A stretch of 64,000 bases of DNA from Rhexocercosporidium sp. MPI-PUGE-AT-0058 (taxonomy: Eukaryota > Ascomycota > Leotiomycetes > Helotiales), in assembly GCA_020746875.1 (NCBI GenBank), contig JAGTJL010000008.1:2790001-2854000 (forward strand), given 5' to 3'. Numbering within the stretch: position 1 is the first letter of the stretch; every line of letters begins with the position of its first letter. The translations under genes were made by a program, and so were the position numbers. This document shows positions 62,350 through 64,000 of the stretch, piece after piece. The notes under the pieces are model-generated. The model made no database searches, was not told the DNA's origin, and saw nothing but the letters and a program-made list of their open reading frames with translations.

Positions 62350-62538
62350 TATCGCGCCTTAGCGCAATTTACTGATTATATATATACTCTTATAAGTACT
62401 CACGTATATATATACTTGAGTTATAGTCTTCTTTTATAAAAAGTAACGCTTATTTTAATAAATCTTTTAAACTCTTACTCTTTACGTTAATCGTAAAGCT
62501 CTTAAACCACGAAAAGCCTGCTTTACTTCTATACGATA
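62350..62538 (+). repeat. Copia 3' LTR
   Basis: 189 bp starting TATCGCGCCTTAGCGCAA (TG changed to TA) and followed by the AAAGT duplication. Confidence 0.92.
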
Positions 62539-64000
62539 AAAGTATAATAAAAAAGTGAAAAAAAGCTAATTAGAGTATTTTTTTTATTAATTTAATTAAG
62601 TTTCTTTTTTACTCTTGTCTTCTTTTCTTTACTCTTACTTCTTTAATAAGTCGATATTAAATAGCGACGAAATCGGTCTTAAGTAGTTCCCCTTTTTTTT
62701 ATTTTAACGGTTATTATATTAAATAAAAGCGTTAATAATACTTTAATAACTTCTTATTATATCTTCCTATTATTCTTTAATAAATGAATAAATTATTATA
62801 AGCGGCTGAGATTTATTATATTTAAAAGAAGAAGAAAAGAAATATTATATTTTATATATTAACTTCGAGTTATTTAGTCTTCCTCGCGGTCTCTTTCTTT
62901 TCTTAGCAGTAGATTACAGAGTAAAAGCTTCTCGAGAATAACCCTTAAAGCTCTAATAAGTTATAAGCTATCTTAGACCGCCTTCGTCGTCGCTTTCCGT
63001 CGATTTACTTCTTATTATTAATTAATTAAGAAAAGTAAGAAGCTAAAAGTAAGTTCTTTCTCGTTCGATATTACTAATTTCCAAATCTTAATAATTCTTT
63101 AATACGATTTAAAAACTTAAATTAAAAGCGTAGTTTCAATTATTTTATTAAAATAAGAAGTATCTTTAATCTTATTATTTATTTTAAGCCTTTATTAATT
63201 ATATCGTAAGCAACTTTTAAACTAATAATGTCGAGCTTTCCGGAAGTCCTTTCTTACTAAGGCAACCCCTTTTGTCTAAAGGTAAGGTTCTCTTTTAAAG
63301 AACTTTATGCTAATACAACTTTATAATAACTTTAAAGATAATAAAAACATACCCCGAATACCTTTATAAGCCGGTGTAAGCTAAGCCGAATTCTAAGTCT
63401 AAAGAAAAAGCAAATATATCTTAAAAGCGAAAGTAATAATACTCTTTTTTAGTCGATTAATGTTTTCGGTTTTAGGAGTTTAAGGATTAATATTTAATTA
63501 AAAGAAGCTCTTAACTTAAAGTCTAATTAATTTACTTAATAAAAGATAGCTCTATAAGGATAAAGTCAGAGGAACACTTATGAATGACTTAAGTGCTTAT
63601 AATAAGGCATTATTTACTCACTTAAGTCCTTTATAAAGTTATTATTATAATAGAATTATAATAGTAATATTTAAATTCTAATAAGCGAGATTTCGGAATA
63701 ATTAAAGAAGAGGCGTGTAATTCAGACTAATTAAAATCTCCCTTTATATAAAGTAATTCTGCCTATCTTATCGTCTTAAAACTAATTAACCGAAACTCCG
63801 AGGAAATAAAGTCGTTATTACTTTAATATTTTAATACATTACTTAAAATAGCTTAAGGCAGGCTTAGCCTATTACAGTATCTAATTCGCTATCTTATATT
63901 TTTACTCTTAATTAAGTTACTGCTACTAGTATTTAAGCAGCGTAAGGGCTTAGACTTAGCAGCCGTCGATTAAGAGAACTTATAAAGTCTAATAATAACT
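62539..64000. other. AT-rich DNA, nothing recognised
   Basis: RIP-like DNA after the copia element, beginning with its AAAGT duplication. A patch of more balanced sequence lies at about 63,230-63,300. No gene, RNA or repeat could be assigned up to the window end. Confidence 0.45.

Larger units (their letters stand above)
54178..62538 (+). mobile_element. Complete Ty1/copia retrotransposon with extra 3' region
   Basis: 8,361 bp with 189-bp terminal repeats at 54,178-54,366 and 62,350-62,538 and a perfect 5-bp target duplication AAAGT (54,173-54,177 and 62,539-62,543). Gag-pol occupies about 54,600-60,110. About 2.2 kb follow before the 3' repeat, carrying a conserved antisense frame. Usual copia elements are about 5 kb, and this surplus accounts for much of the extra length. 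A truncated inverted copy of the 3' third lies at 30,942-33,125. Confidence 0.92.

Noticed and set aside
12800..64000. Mitochondrial DNA as the cause of AT richness
   Set aside because: No mitochondrial genes or tRNAs. The content is nuclear LTR and DNA transposons with directional C-to-T/G-to-A changes and in-frame stops at Gln/Trp.
1..64000. Telomeric TTAGGG arrays
   Set aside because: None seen; the subtelomeric suggestion rests only on the helicase relic and satellites.

Overview
The window comes from a filamentous ascomycete (Pezizomycotina). About 93% of it is AT-rich DNA that looks like the product of repeat-induced point mutation (RIP). Transposon reading frames stay collinear with their families for long stretches, but stops stand where Gln (CAA/CAG) or Trp (TGG) is expected, metal-binding Cys have become Tyr (TGY to TAY), and TpA-rich sequence dominates. 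One base-balanced island (about 6.3-10.7 kb) holds the only intact gene I can support: a spliced fungal MHYT-domain membrane sensor on the minus strand, with four exons and three short introns that join in frame to 846 residues. A 202-bp inverted-repeat element lies upstream of it.

Layout. 1.0-3.6 kb: a pogo/Fot1-type DNA transposon with TA target duplication and long inverted repeats. 4.1-4.4 kb (+) and 11.6-12.2 kb (-): two related Tc1-type transposase relics flanking the island in opposite orientation. 12.8-30.9 kb: a Ty1/copia element (+) split inside its reverse transcriptase by a 12.3-kb Ty3/gypsy element in minus orientation (17,587-29,876; 215-bp terminal repeats), which carries an extra ~4.5 kb after integrase with a recurring palindromic/peptide motif. 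30.9-33.1 kb: a truncated inverted copy of the 3' part of the copia element seen later in full. 33.3-34.0 kb: a minisatellite with a hairpin in each unit. 35.9-38.1 kb: a 155-bp-period tandem array split by a complete Tc1/mariner element with TA duplication. 39.35-46.25 kb: a complete chromodomain Ty3/gypsy element with a CTCTC duplication. 48.0-48.4 kb: ~180-bp tandem units with trinucleotide tracts. 49.1-53.1 kb: a RIP-inactivated RecQ-type helicase relic of the kind often found near fungal chromosome ends. 54.18-62.54 kb: a complete copia element with an AAAGT duplication and an unusual 2.2-kb region after pol.

The most unusual observation is in that post-pol region. Both the complete copia element (54-62 kb) and the truncated copy (31-33 kb) carry the same long frame on the strand opposite to gag-pol. 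It runs for well over 300 codons, residue by residue alignable between copies, with in-frame 3-bp length differences, stops only at TAA/TAG, and a 64-bp putative GT-AG intron whose removal restores the frame in both copies. This looks like a spliced antisense accessory gene carried by a retrotransposon. I do not recognise the protein.

Apart from the MHYT gene, nothing here looks able to make a protein today. The clustering of a telomere-linked-type helicase relic, tandem arrays and nested retroelements suggests a subtelomeric or other heterochromatic compartment. No telomere repeats, tRNA, rRNA or CRISPR array were seen.
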